This document shows positions 21,474-33,528 of a DNA stretch of 64,000 nucleotides, piece after piece. The DNA comes from Tremella fuciformis (lineage: Eukaryota > Basidiomycota > Tremellomycetes > Tremellales > Tremellaceae). Where the stretch lies: the NCBI GenBank assembly GCA_032768795.1, contig CP136491.1, forward strand, positions 2,108,001 through 2,172,000, in the 5' to 3' direction. The translations under genes and the position numbers were made by a program. Under the pieces are notes generated by a model. The model ran no database searches, was not told where the DNA came from, and saw only the letters and a program-made list of their open reading frames with translations. Position 1 is the stretch's first letter. Every line of letters begins with the position of its first letter.

Positions 21474-23823
21474 TCATGGCCGTTCAGGTAATGCGTGATT
21501 AAAGTCCGGCATGTAATCCGGATACCCCAGGATGGATATTGGATCTTGCGTCTCCGCCCCCTGTGACTCGGTCAGACCGAAGAGGTGATCCAGTGTATGC
21601 CCTGTGTCGTCTTCTGAGCGGAAATTCAGGAAGTTCCAAAAGTCCATTGCCTCGGAATTGCGTCTCGTAGGAGCTGCTGATGGCCACAGAGAGACACCAT
21701 TGTCCGGTTCCAGCTGTTCTGGCCTCGTCTGCAGTGGGTCACTATGCGACTCTTCACGAGCCGTGTGCACCGAGTCCAACGTATTTGTACGATTCAAGTG
21801 TAGCGCAGGAGTGACGGTGTCGGAAAGATGTTGAGCACCGGCTGTGGACGGGATGACAGACGACAAGGGAGACTCCAGCTCCTTTTCGATGACAGCCAGT
21901 GCGCTGAGAGGGCCAAGATCCGGAGATGGTCGCCGGGAGACGAGCGGCCCGATCGAGCGCAATCTGAAGGCAATTAGTTGTAACAACCAGACGCAGCCTT
22001 CAAAACCTGCTCACGCCAAAGATTCGTTCTGAAGCAAAAGCTCGCCAAGACCTCCTCGATAGACAATCTTGCATGCGGAGGTGTGCTGCAATGTTTGAGC
22101 GCGGCACTCGAGACCAAGTTTGCCTCACATATCGACGACATACTTCGGACCCGGATGACAGCCGCCTCAGGCAGTCTAGGGAGATCTGGATAGACTCTCG
22201 TATAGTTGTGTCAGACAAACCGGCTTCCGCCGTGCTGTCGGGACTTCTTTGGGTTATGAGTACTTTGCACGCCTGAAAGGCGCACGTTCCCATGAAAGGG
22301 TCCATGATGAAGCCCCTATGAGGCAAAGCATCTCCAATCATCTGACATACGGCCGAAGCGTGGACAAGGCGCTGGACCTTTACGTGCCTTGCGAACACCT
22401 CTGGGGCTCCCGTTCCAGGTGGTAGGCGACGGATGATACCGTCAAGCTGATGTGTGTCGCACTGCAGCTGACGCAAGAAGACATGAAGGGTGAGAAAGGC
22501 TACACCTCTGGCCTCGCGATTCTTCTGGAAGAAGGCTGTCGGATGGTATCTCAGGGAGGCTGGCAATGAGGCCACCAGCTCGTCCATTGCCGCCTGAAGC
22601 TGAACGTATTCGCTGGAAGGATCCCATGGTGGTATGGTGGCAGTCCCCCGTATATAGCCCAGGATCCGGAGGCGAAGGGCACAGGCTCGAATCAAGTATG
22701 CGGACTCATCCAGCAACCCTAGCTCGCCATGGGCGATGGAATCGTCGGCCAGATACGCTGTTGCCCGAGGCGAACCGGCGACGAAAGCGGTCTCGGACGT
22801 GGGGAGACGAATGTGAAGACTCGAAGGTTGTATTTGGGGTATGTCGGCACGAATAGCTACGATCAGCTCACCCTATTCACTGGTGATCCGTTTTTGCCAA
22901 AGACGTACCGTTTATGAAGGAATCTTCAACAAACACCGACCAAGCCAGTCGCCGCCGAGTCTCTGCTCCGACGGTGACGAGACGGGTCGTTCCCGTACCG
23001 TCATCATTCGAGAGCAGAACCGCTTCCCATCTCTCCTCGTTCAGCTTGAGGGCAATGCTCATACGCGTCGCCATGCCGTGCAACAGCCATCCTGCTGTCC
23101 TAGCGCCTCGGTGGATCTCATATCGGACGAGCAGCATGACGACCTGTGCTTGAGCATGCTTGTACCACATGAAGTGAGCCAAGACGCCTACCATGAGATC
23201 CGTGGTGACGAAGCGACCAAAGACGACGTTCAGCAAGAGTTGCCTCGCCTCCAGCGCCCAAGCATCGGCGACCTTCAGTGATTCCGGTGAGGGATGGTCT
23301 CGTCCAAGTCTCACGACCGATGCGCAGACGGCCAGCAGTAGCACTCGGGGTGCCGTGCCGGATGTGACCAACGAGACCATGGTTGGTTCATGGATGAAGC
23401 TGGAACATGTGAGTTTGTCTTTCGGTAATCGACAGCACATGCCTACCTGAAGAAGAGCCCCTGATGGCACGTAGCAAAGTAGTCACTGAGCAGAGCGAGA
23501 ATGTGCGAGGTGGATGGCAGCTCGGGACCGAGATCCTCTTTAGGTCCCACTACCACTACCGACGTACTCGTAGCTGGTACGACGAATGACCCTTCGACGG
23601 AGACTACTGCTGCTTCATCCGGTGCACCCGCGATATTCAACCGTCTCCTTTTGGTCTCGTAGGTGCAGGCGATCTGTCGACGCCGACACCCACTGCATGT
23701 CTCATGCACACCCTTGCTATCGCACTTGTCCTTCCGACCCTTGCACTGATCACACGCGACCAACGTCCGGGGACCCGCGCGTTTGGGAACCGACTTGGGC
23801 GTCACATCGCCGAGGGGCTGCAT
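21474..23823 (-). CDS. Zn2Cys6 fungal transcription factor
   Basis: The N-terminus carries the binuclear zinc cluster CDQCKGRKDKCDSKG followed by CSGCRRRQIAC and a basic KRRRLN patch. Later exons give a fungal-specific transcription-factor domain (GWLLHGMATRMSIALKLNEE; RRRLAWSVFVEDSFING). The C-terminal tail is rich in Ser/Pro/Asp and acidic, as in activation domains, ending HALPERP. About three introns are needed (around 21985, 22720-22880 and 23450). The gene ends 38 bp from the sugar permease stop and is divergent from a DHA1-type MFS gene. Either neighbour could be its target, but this is not shown by the sequence. Confidence 0.83.
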
Positions 23824-24143
23824 GATGTCCGCAAGCCCCGGTGCTCTTCCACCGGCCCCAACATGGGCGTTGTCGTTCGAGTCGCGCGGCCGAGAAGAGA
23901 CAGTCGGGAGCCGGCGACGGACCCAAGACCGGGGCAGAGCAAGAGGTGAGAATGCAGAAGTAGCTCATGCACTCCATCTTCTGGGACCCCCGGAGGACCG
24001 GCGGGAAATGGCGGGAAATGGCGGGAAACGGCGGAAATAACGCCTGATCCACCATCTGAGCGCCGTTCTTTCCCGGGAGTTCGACTCTACAAACTTATGA
24101 GACAACGCGAGCCTGTCCAAAATGCGAGAGCATTTACGAGGGC
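23824..24143. promoter_or_regulatory. Divergent promoter with tandem GCGGGAAA-type repeats
   Basis: At 23999-24038 a 10-bp unit, GGCGGGAAAT, is repeated almost exactly three times and a fourth time in shortened form (GGCGGAAAT). It lies between a Zn2Cys6 regulator and an MFS permease. The unit contains a CGG triplet at a constant 10-bp period and also matches the E2F/MBF-like core GCGGGAAA. Which factor binds is unknown. The rest of the 320-bp region shows nothing recognisable. Confidence 0.5.
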
Positions 24144-26131
24144 ATGCGCGCCACTACCATGGGCATGTCCAGCGAGACTGGACAGGGCAATTCGTCCACT
24201 TTGACGAAGGAAGACGAAACGCGAGGACTGTCTGGAAGTCAGTCGCAGGCCTCCCATGAGGCTGAAGTGTTTGGGGTGGACTGGGAAGGAGAGCACGATC
24301 CCCAGAACCCGTTGAACACCAGTTCTGCCAGAGCATGGTCAGTAGCCGCACAAGCAAGGCCTTGTTCACTGAGACCCAACGCAGGGCATCGACGGTGATA
24401 TTGGGAATTTCTTGCGCTTGCGTGACAGCTTGCTCATCGATGGCTGGAGCCACGTACCCTGGCATGGGGAAAGCTTTCGGAGTGGGTCGAGAAGTATGCA
24501 CGTTGAGCATCTCGCTGTTCGTGACGGGTCTTGGCGTCGGTCCCAGTGAGTGACAACCTCGAATGAGGAGTGCTCCGAATGACCCCATCTCCAGTGATTC
24601 TAGGACCAACCAGCGAGTTTGTGGGGCGTAGGAAGGTCCTCCATATCAGCTTTGCGACTTTTCTACGTGAGGATCCCTTTGCTTCGACATTTCCTGTCTG
24701 AAATGAGTTTCAGTTGGCAACTTGCCCGTCGCATTCGCCAACAACATTGCTCTACACCTCGTTTTCCGCTTCGTGACGGGGTTTGCAGGTTCAGCGTTTC
24801 TCTCCGTCTCAGGCGGAGCCGTGTCGGACGTATTCCCTAATCGCAAGGTTGGAACGTGAGTCCGTTGGGCCAGAGCACAAAGACAGTGAAAACGCATGCT
24901 GCAAAAGCTGACTGGCAGCCCGATGATGATCTGGTCAGCAGCCCCGTTTGTAGGCCCTACATTTGGCCCTTTGATTTCCGGATTCATCAACGAGTATTCG
25001 ACATGGCGCTGGGTATATTATGTTGTCATAATCTGGAGCGCCGTCATGATGGGTCTCCTCCTGGCGCTCGTTCCCGAAACATATGCTCCCGAGCTCCTTC
25101 GCCAGAAGGCTGTCAGGTAAGCTGGACGCCTGCCTGTCTGCGTGATCCCCCAAAGACTGATGCTGTCTGGGCAGGCTGCGCAAGACTACAGGCGATCAGC
25201 GCTGGAAGGCGCCTATCGAGATGAAGGACCGTAGCTTGGGACACGCCGTCATGAAGAGCGTCAAGATGCCGTTCAGTAGGTCTTGACCCAGAAGTCGGAC
25301 TGGATAGACTGTGCTGATGCAGTGTAAGCTCTTCTAACTACTCAAATGATGGTCTTGCTGCTCGATATCTGGTCCGCTCTCGTCCTCGGCATTCTGTATC
25401 TCTCTTTTGGCGGTCTCCCGTGGGTGTTCCAAACACAGTACGGTTTGTGAGTATGTTTGGGGATATCTCGGCAGAAGGTGACACGATCTTCCAGCTCCGT
25501 GTCTCAGGCTGGCATGTGCTTTCTGGGCATCGGCGTCGGTCAAATCGTGGCGGTTTGTACTCAGCCTTTGCTTCAGAGGCAAGTCTGCTCAACTGCCTTA
25601 CAGGACCTGCTGACAACCTCATCAGGCAGTATCGCAGGATCGCAGCCAAGTCACCAGGCGGCATCGCCCCGCCAGAGACTCGACTCATTCCGGGCTTCTA
25701 CGGCGCCATCGCGTGTCCCTTAGGATTGCTGCTTTTAGGGTTGCTGAGTTTCTCTCGCTTTCCTTGGATCCTGCCTATCATCGGGTCGTCGCTATTTGGA
25801 GTGGGCATGGTTTACAGCTTCACTTCGACATTCACATATCTGGTCGAGTCAGTGTATTCCTGCTTGTCAGCAGGAACGGTGAGTTGACGACGTGCGCAGT
25901 GCCTATAGACCAGTGGCTGCGTCAGCCTTGGCTAGTAACTCATTTCTTCGGAGCGCGTTCGCAGCAGGCTTTCCGCTTTTCGGGCATCAGCTGTACGAAA
26001 GGTTGGGCGCCGTGCGCGGCACTTGTCTCCTGGCTGGACTGATGGCACTGAGTCTACCCCTTCCTTTTTGGTTTTATCAGAGGGGAGCTGCAATAAGGGC
26101 TTCTTCGCCATTTGGGAATCACACGCTTTAG
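24144..26131 (+). CDS. MFS transporter, DHA1 drug/proton antiporter type
   Basis: A cytoplasmic N-terminus (rich in Ser, Glu and Gly, ending FGVDWEGEHDPQNPLN, typical of fungal DHA1 permeases) is followed by about 12 predicted membrane segments over roughly nine exons. Family features include LFVTGLGVGP, SEFVGRRKVLH (loop 2-3 motif), GTPMMIWSAAPFVGPTFGPL (motif C region), FINEYSTWRWVYYV, LVPETYAPELLRQKA in the central loop, and GAIACPLGLLLLG in TM8-9. The stop is TAG at 26129-26131. In-frame ATGs at 24144, 24159 and 24165 are all possible starts; the first is used. Substrates of such permeases range from drugs to polyamines, and context gives no further hint. Confidence 0.8.
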
Positions 26132-26383
26132 ATGCAGTCGTTCGCAGACATACGTGAAACGTCTTGCCATTTGCATAGAAGGTCGATGCCGGCCAGGGGT
26201 CTGAAAAAAGGGGAGGCATCCGACAATATGCTAAGCGGTCCACCTTCCATCCGTGGAGCTTGTCCATTGCAGAGCGGAGTGGAGCTCTGTCCTCGTATGC
26301 AGCGGCATGTCTATGAGGGCTGGCAATGAAAAAAACTGCATAGGCAGCGCTTTTCGGAGCGCGTTGATTGCTTCGTAGAACCC

Positions 26384-27409
26384 CTACTTGGCTCCCCATC
26401 CTGCGTCTATCCTCATCTCCGTCCCGGTACAGAACGACGCTTCGTCCGAGTTCAAGAAGAAGATGGCGTTCGCTATCTCTCCTGGATGGGCGAATCTCTT
26501 CCTGAAAGGGGTCAGCTACAGAAACTCGCTACTGCTCCATCCGGAATGCTGTCGAGGCTTACATTGCCTGTCCCTGCAAGAAAGAATCCTTGACCTTAGC
26601 AAAAAGCACCTCATCCCCAAGCATGATGGGGGTCAAGACAACCCCTGGGCAGACGGTGTTGACCTGAAGGATATCAGCGGTCCCGCCACTGTATCGTGAG
26701 ATCGCACGGTCGCGTACCCTGATCCCTTGAGTAGCAAGCTCGTAAGCAAATGTCTTGCTGATACCGTTGACCCCATGCTTCGCCGCGACTTGCCCGTAAG
26801 TCCGGTTGAATTCCAAGAAAGCAAGCAGATCTCACCATGAGATACCATGTTCTTCGACGCGTAGAGACCGTTGAAGGAAGCAACATTGACCAGGGCGCCT
26901 CGCTGCGTCACAGGTGGCAGGCCAAGCTCGGCATCGTCCCTCAGTGTCCTCGGCTCCTGAGTCAGCCAGTAGTTGACGCAGGCTTTCGTGAACATAAGAC
27001 ACCCCGTCAAGTCGATACCGATCTTCTGCTGCCATCCGTCTAGAGGGGTCTCGTGAGCGGGGCAGAAGGGACCCGTGATGCCGGCAGCGTTGACAGCGCA
27101 GTCTATTCCGCCAAACTCCTTGACAGCAAAGTCGACGCAGTTCTGTACCGAGGCTTCCTTGGATACATCGAGCTCGACAAAGGCTGCTTCTTCCCCGTTG
27201 TTTCTCAGGTTCTTGACGACTTCCTCTCCCAGACCGACGGACCGGTCGGCTACCACAACCTTGTAATGATTTTGGGAGAACAGCTCGGCTGTCGCTCTGC
27301 CGATGCCACTGGCACCCCCAGTCTCCCATCAGCGCGAGCTGTTCGAGCTCAACCACACAAGACTTACAATCAATACGACTTGTCCTTGTTTGGAAGGTAG
27401 CGCTACCAT
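26384..27409 (-). CDS. Short-chain dehydrogenase/reductase (SDR 1)
   Basis: The first exon starts at ATG 27409. After one intron the product reads VVLITGGASGIGRAT, the NAD(P)-binding TGxxxGIG motif. DVSKEA, VNAAGITG and the catalytic-Ser segment VNVASFNG follow. Splicing at the GGTGAGATC donor gives SHVAAKHGVNG, so the position of the catalytic Tyr in YxxxK holds His. The C-terminal exons give IRVNTVCPGVVLTP and a last exon with GTEMRIDAGWGAK before TAG at 26384-26386. Four introns of about 45-55 bp are predicted. The gene opens the catabolic cluster, and two TTGTCCG motifs lie about 155-190 bp upstream of its start. The substrate is unknown; it could oxidise an alcohol formed upstream of ring cleavage. 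Confidence 0.82.
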
Positions 27410-27561
27410 TGTCGGTCAAGATGTGTAAGGCGAGTGTTCGCGAGCGTCTATCTCCCAGACGATAATGAAAGATCCATCCACTCGTCGGCGTCGCAAACGG
27501 AACGATCTGAAGGACTAGACCGCGGGCAGGCCCCCCCCGGGGCACTGACATCCAACATATC

Positions 27562-27600
27562 AATTGTCCGGCCACCGCTTGGGCCCGTGCAATTGTCCGG
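27562..27600. promoter_or_regulatory. Pair of AATTGTCCGG motifs upstream of SDR 1
   Basis: Two identical 10-mers AATTGTCCGG stand at 27562-27571 and 27591-27600, 29 bp apart, in the region between SDR 1 and the end of SDR 2. The same core TTGTCCG recurs in five other intergenic regions of the cluster. Binding by a CGG-recognising Zn2Cys6 factor is an inference. The rest of the 400-bp intergenic region shows nothing else. Confidence 0.6.
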
Positions 27601-27810
27601 ACGTTCGCATGAAGCCGGGACGGCGACGGCCTGAACCATGACTTGTCGTCCGGCTGTTCCGAAGGTATTGGAGTACTCGACAATGGTATCACGATGCGCC
27701 GGCACAAGATCATCTGTCCTCAAGAAAACAAAAGACCATAATGAAGCCGTGCATCGCTTGAACAATACGAACACGTCATTCCAGGCTTTCCTTCCCCATG
27801 TCTTTCTTCC

Positions 27811-28810
27811 CTACGCAACATGAGAGCCTCCGTCCGCTGTGAGGAGTCAGCAAATCTCCCCACATTTCAGAAGGGCGGCAGACTCACGTCCCCAGTCGGT
27901 CCCGGTCATAAAGGATGCAGTGTCCAGGACGGTGAACAAAATGCCAGACGCCTGCTCATCGGGGTGCCCAAAGCGAAGTCTGCATTAGGGGGAAAGGCGC
28001 GTTAGCTCCACTGTGAGCCGAGTGATGCTTAGCGTACACGGGTTGCTCGGTGAGATAGACCTTCTTTGCTCGCTCAATGTCGAACCCGGGGTTCATTAGG
28101 ATGGGAGTCATGCACAGGCCTGGACATTATTCACGCTTCCGATATGCTAGGAGCCGCCTTACCGGGACTGACGCAGTTGACCCTGATACCCCAAGTAGCG
28201 TTCTCCAGAGCAAAAGTCTTCATCATTCCGATGACGGCGTGCTTCGCGGCACAGTAGGCCGCCAGGTGCTCTTTGCCTTCGCTTCCAAGTGAGGACGCCA
28301 CCAAGACGATGGATCCTCGTTGCGTAACCGGATTCCAGTATGGCCCGATGTCGTGACGGACAAGTCGGGGCTCGAGACTCCTGAAGTACTTGACGAACGC
28401 CTTCGTGAAACGCCAAGCTCCCTCAACGTCGATGGACATGATCCGGTGGTACTCTTCATCCCCGAGCAGATGCCCTTCCACCGTCTGGCCGGTGTAGCCA
28501 GCCGTGTTGACCGCAAAGTCGATCCGTCCGTACAGCTCGACGGATTTGGCGATGAACTGGTCGATGCTGGTGGAGTCGGTGATGTTGATAGGCACGAAAG
28601 CACAGGTGTGACCCTCTTTCGACAGTTCTGCCTCCAAGGCCTTTCCCCTCGCCTCGCTCATATCGCCAATGACGACCTTGAGTTTGCGCTTCACAGCCAT
28701 CCTCACCGTCGCTTCCCCGATCCCAGAAGCTCCGCCGACCTGCATGTCAGCATCCCTGAGACTCGATACAGGCGACCCACAATGACAATCGCTTGGCCTG
28801 GCTTTGACAT
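27811..28810 (-). CDS. Short-chain dehydrogenase/reductase (SDR 2)
   Basis: The short first exon (MSKPGQAIVI) joins VGGASGIGEATVRMA to form the Rossmann motif. VNTAGYTG, the catalytic-Ser segment LVASSLGS and an intact active-site YCAAK follow, then WGIRVNCVSPG, LCMTPILMNPG, GHPDEQASGILF and the end FMTGTDWGPDGGSHVA. Introns are short and have canonical GT-AG ends; the last joins TDWG to PDGG. The stop TAG is at 27811-27813. Shared segments with SDR 1 (PVTQRG before the Ser strand) suggest the two are paralogues that now sit tandemly. Two TTGTCCG motifs lie in the region shared with the divergent dienelactone hydrolase gene. Confidence 0.84.
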
Positions 28811-28950
28811 CGTGAGGTGATCGCGAGCTCCTGCCAGACGTGGCAAGATCGTATGCTTCGCAAGGCCGCGGTCATCTGATATCTCTAACTTGCTGTTCGG
28901 ACGAGCTGGAAGGTAGGACCGGTCTCGGCGGATAATCGAACAGGACCTAT

Positions 28951-28975
28951 TTGTCCGCGGGAAGGTGTTTGTCCG
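28951..28975. promoter_or_regulatory. Two TTGTCCG motifs in the SDR 2 / dienelactone hydrolase promoter
   Basis: Cores at 28951-28957 and 28969-28975 are direct repeats 18 bp apart, in the 312-bp region between two divergent starts. This is the same core seen upstream of SDR 1. Confidence 0.55.
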
Positions 28976-29122
28976 GGGCTTGTCTGTAGTCAGTTGCAAC
29001 TGTCTGCAGCTTACTTGCGATGCAAGTTCACCTTCGTCACGCTACAAAGGAGGTCTGTTGGATCGATACAGACACTCTCTCGCCGCTGCTGTCTCTCTGC
29101 TCATCCTGTCAACATCCGCACA

Positions 29123-30244
29123 ATGACTACACTGTCGAAGTGCTGTGTCTCCGGACACCTGCACCAGGGGGAGCCCAAAGGGACCGTTGCGAAGTTTGCT
29201 GGACTGGACACCTATATCACGGGGACCAATGCGAGCCGAACCATCATGGTCATCACAGTGAGCAATGTCGCCCCTGGCCGCTGCTAATGCCAGGACATCT
29301 TTGGAACCCAGTTGCCGGCATGTCTCAGACACCTCGAATGTCGGATGGTGCTGACGGATTCAGAATGTAAAGCTCCTCGCGGATGAGTATGCTCAGGCGG
29401 GAGACCTGCGGGTCATTGTACCAGACTTCTTCCTCGGTATGTTACCGCACACATTATCAGGATGAGCTGGGCTGACTGTGCAGGAGACGCGGTCCCTCTT
29501 CATCACATGAGAAGCCTCACCCCGCTGCACTCCCAGCCGACCCCTACCGACGAGGGGAAGCAAGCGGCCTTCAGCGACGTTGGGCCATGGCTGGGCCGCC
29601 ACGGGGATGATAAGGTGGATGAATTGTTCAAGCAGGTCTTGACCAGATTGAAGAACGACAAGGACGTGGTCCACATCGGTAGGCCTTCTTCGGCGGCTGT
29701 GATGACCCACTGATCTCCCAGGTGTTCTGGGCTTCTGCTGGGGCGGTCGTCATGCTCTACGTCTGGGCGGCATGAATCTCGATATCACGTGCGTTGACTC
29801 TGTACGCCTGATCGCCTTGACATCCCAGGGCAGTGGTAGCGAACCACCCGTCCTTTACCGAATTTCCTGCAACATTCGTCGACCTTCGCGTTCCTACACT
29901 GGTGCAGAAAGGGACTGATGATGCTGTACGTCGATTGAGCAGAGAAGCGACACTCACACGATAGATGTTCCCAGACGAACAGGCTCAAGAGGTCCAAGAC
30001 AAGATCTTCCCGTCCAAGAAGAATAGTCGGATCGTAATTTGTGAGACAGACACGCGCCATCGCCATTTTCGCTCATTGCAGTCCCGGGCGCTGTTCACGG
30101 CTTTGGCATCCGCGGTGATCTCAACAACGACGAGGTACGCTGTGCTAGGGATCTGCGATCGGCGATGCTAACTTCTAGGAGCGCAAGCTCAAGGAAGAGT
30201 CGGTCAAGAATGCCGTAGATTTTTTCCACGAATTTTTCGTGTAG
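29123..30244 (+). CDS. Dienelactone hydrolase family protein
   Basis: Dienelactone hydrolases open the lactone ring of 4-carboxymethylenebutenolides to maleylacetate in modified ortho-cleavage pathways. The product shows the family start SGHLHQGEPKGT, IMVIT-DIFG, NVKLLADEYA, and VIVPDFFLGD. The nucleophile elbow is GFCWGGRHA with Cys in place of Ser, Asp lies in KGTDDAMFPDE, and His in PGAVHGFGIRGD. Introns are short; the one after DIFGT has no clean GT donor in frame (a GC donor at CCG|GCATGT would work), so that junction is uncertain. The stop is TAG at 30242-30244. Its position in the cluster fits action on a ring-cleavage-derived lactone. Confidence 0.85.
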
Positions 30245-30535
30245 GCCATATCTATCTCTGCTACGAATGCATTGCAATTGCAGATCCAGCATCCGAGTGG
30301 TGCCATTGACACACTGAACCGCATCGAACCTTCACCTAGCGCTTTTGCTGCACCTGTTTCCTGGCCTCCTCCCCTTCTAAAGCCAGCTTCTGCGGAACCT
30401 CTTTCAGCCGACCTCATTGGAAAGTTTGACACCTCTGCCGTACTGCCAGGGAGGGCCAATATCCAGCTGCACTTGCACAAATATTCATCTCTTTTGTCTT
30501 TGACGGTCTGATCGAAACCTGTATGTATACACAGC

Positions 30536-32961
30536 CTAGTTGATGATCGGCAGAATCAAGTGAGAATCGAACTGTCCCCCTGTATGAACGATGTGATTCC
30601 CAACATTTGCGTCAATGGGCTCGTTATGGTTCATGATCTTGAACTCTGGTAGAACAAGAGAATGACCCGCGATCCTCAGCACGAGGCTCTCTCCCGCGTC
30701 CAAGACCATTCCGGTGGGCCAGAAACCGATTGTCAACGGGACAATCGTTCCAGGCTTGATTGGTTCACGTCGATCCTGCCATTAGGCTGAAGTCACGAGT
30801 GAGAAAGTGGGGCTTACGTGGTCATAGAAGGGCTCGTTGATGGTCGACTTCTCTTTGTTGTAAGAGACATGGTGCGATGCACGGAGAGCGCCGGTGCTAT
30901 TAATCAGGTTGGGACGTGGGGTGGACGAGCCTGCTTACGATCCAAGGAACTTGAAGATGTTCACGTCCTGATCATATCCCTCTTCGACACCGTCCAATGA
31001 CTTGTAGTTGAGGTGATAGAGCACTGGTCCAGTGAGCATTGACTCTGCGGTCCGAGTCGTGCTCTCACGCTTCCCGTTCTTGTCTTGCTTCCTGAGTTGA
31101 ACGCGAATGTCCATGTCATCGTGCTCCTTGCACTCCATCCATAGCTTGACGACGGGGTAGCCGGCTATCTCGGTGTCTACTCGTCAGCTCCGTACTGAGG
31201 AAGTGTAAGGGAGGCTGACACTTGTCCACCGTTAGAACGAAGTCCTGAATGTCAGACAATGTGTCACCGACTCGGAACGAAACGTACAAGGCAGTCGGTC
31301 AAGTGATGACCCGCGTACGAGGCAGACGCAACAGCTTTGCTTGGCGCGGCATTCAATTTCAAATTGCGACTATCGAGGTAGAAGGTAGTCAGCTTCTCTC
31401 GAGCCAAGGGATACTGAGTGTAAGCTGGTCTCTCCTAGGGCGTCCTGTAAAAGCGTACTTCTTTCTCTGGACGTTCGAGCACATCCTTGCCGGTGAAAGA
31501 GATCATTGTCAGCCTGACCCTGGGAGTTTCTTCCCATCCGTTCTCGATTCCCTTTAGGTATCGGTCATAGAACTTTTGAAGATCGTCTGAGTTATGCCTA
31601 TTACTCAGTCCCGATCGAGACCATATGCACTCACGGCTTGTATAAATCCGCCCACTCTTGAGCATTGTGCATCCTCATCCTGCCAGGGTCAGTGGCGAAT
31701 TGATGCGTGCCGTCACACCTACCACTTGTTCTTCGACTTTGCCTCTCGGAAGGTACGCACGGATCCATGGGTGTGTATGAACGACCTATCACTCAGGCGT
31801 GACCCAAGAAAGAGGCTCATAAGGCTCACGAGTACGAGGCAGTCTGATAGATTGGCATGTCGATCTCTTCGACCGGGATTCTCTTGGTCGCCCAGTAGTC
31901 GTTGAACAGAGGGTAGATTGAAACTTGTTTCGCGGTGTCCTCCATTTGGTCTCGACCGATGAGGATAGCTTGCATCCAGTTGCCGAAAGAGACGGAGGGG
32001 ATACCCCCTCGTACCATAACATCTCGGTAGTGATCCTTGTCATGAGCTCTGCCCGAGGAAAGACGATGCACGAGGACTCACCGAGTGTCCCTCCCAAGGG
32101 GCGATGCATTTGAGCGAAGGGTGAGGGTCCCTTGACGCGGCATTAATTGCCGACACACCCAGCCAAGAGTTCCCCCTTGCGGTCAGCACGGAGACTCGAT
32201 CGCAGCAAAGGACTCTTACGCCATGCCCACATTGCCGTTAGACCAAGGCTGCTCAGAAATCCACTTGCAGATGTCGTGAACGTCTCGCGCCTCCTGAGGG
32301 CCCCACCTCATCATCTTACCCTCCGAGTCGAAAGCGCCCCGGGCATCGACATTGATCATGGCATAACCCCTGTTGGCCCACTCGGCCGGGTCAGGCGCTT
32401 CGAATTTGTGATAACCCGAGAGCGAGGCAGGGTCGATCCCGCAGTTGTAAGGGCCGGTGGTATCGCTGGAGATTGTCAGCCGCTTTTATCAGGTGCAATA
32501 GATAGATTTCGTACTAATACATGTGGCCTCGACCAGTCTTGCCATAAGGAGACCTTGGATCAGCCATACGACCTGGGATACTGATAATATGCTCACATGG
32601 GTAGAATCGCAGGGACAGGCTCATCGGTCACCGGTCGAAATACGTCTGTATAGATTGTGCAGCCGTCTCTCATCTTGATAGGAATGTCTCTGGTATAATG
32701 CATGTCGCAAGGCAGAGGGCGGAGGCCTGGCTCTTTGACGTGGCCCTTGGGAAGGACCACATGCTTGTTAATGTGGAGGCCGTCATAGTGACTATGCTCG
32801 AGGAAGTCCTCTGGCCTTGGCAAGTCGAAGAAGGCGACCTTGAACTTAGCCCCAGGGAAGCCATAAGGGCTCTCTTCGTGTCCATTGGGCGCCTCGTCGT
32901 GCCGGTTAGCGATATGCCCATTGGTCTTATCGCCTTTGTCGCCGTTGACTGTGATTGTCAT
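30536..32961 (-). CDS. CocE/NonD-type hydrolase (peptidase S15 family, X-Pro dipeptidyl-peptidase-like)
   Basis: The family cleaves esters or amides (cocaine esterase, glutaryl acylase, X-Pro dipeptidases). The N-terminal region is low-complexity, followed by IPIKMRDGCTIYTDVFRP, the typical S15 opening. VDARGAFDSEG and the nucleophile segment GNVGMAGNSWLG with Ser come next, then GGIPSVSFGNWMQ. The C-terminal jelly-roll (PepX C type) contains VVKLWMECKEHDDMDIRVQLRK, the loop PFYDH, and ends with a hydrophobic segment and LILPIIN. About six introns interrupt it. The ATG at 32961 is used; an in-frame extension to about 33117 exists but lacks family resemblance. In the cluster it could release an aromatic acid or phenol from an ester or amide. 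Confidence 0.82.
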
Positions 32962-33528
32962 CTTGCCGAAGTGCGGTCGTCGGGGAGGCCAGTGAATGCG
33001 TGAATGTGAGTGTTGTGACGAATGGAGATGGGGACAAATGATAGCAGGCAACTTGACGAGTATGGTCGACACGTCCGGTTTCAAGGTCACTTCACTACCA
33101 AGTACAATTCCCCGCAATGCAGAGTACCCCGGAAGTCAGCAGTCGATCAACCGTTGGAAGAGTTCACCCACTTTGCACGATCACCCAGCAAGAGTCGGAG
33201 CCACTCGAGTTTCCCCGGAGTACGGACAAACCTGTTATCAATTGTCCTTGACCCCGGTGAAATTACCTCGGCTATGCCCCGGCTGGTCCGTGCCGGACAA
33301 ACGTCTCTCCAGTCCCGACCTGTGGGTCCCCCCCCCCCGCGCTCTACACCGGAGTCGAGCAGGCACCCCCGGCTCCCCAGTCCCGGTCTCCGCTTTCTGT
33401 CACCCAAACCACCGAGGCCGAGTTGCTCGAAGTCTCATCGCCCATCGCCCTCAAATGTCGGAAAAGTATCTTGCCTAACATCTTTGCCACCAACAGCAGC
33501 GCGCGTGCACACTTGCCACGAAATCAAC
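32962..33528. promoter_or_regulatory. Divergent promoter with CGGACAA/TTGTCCG motifs, CocE hydrolase / monooxygenase
   Basis: CGGACAA (the reverse complement of TTGTCCG) occurs at 33223-33229 and 33294-33300, with a near match TTGTCCT at 33242-33248. A run of about ten C begins near 33327. No gene was recognised in these 567 bp. Confidence 0.5.
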
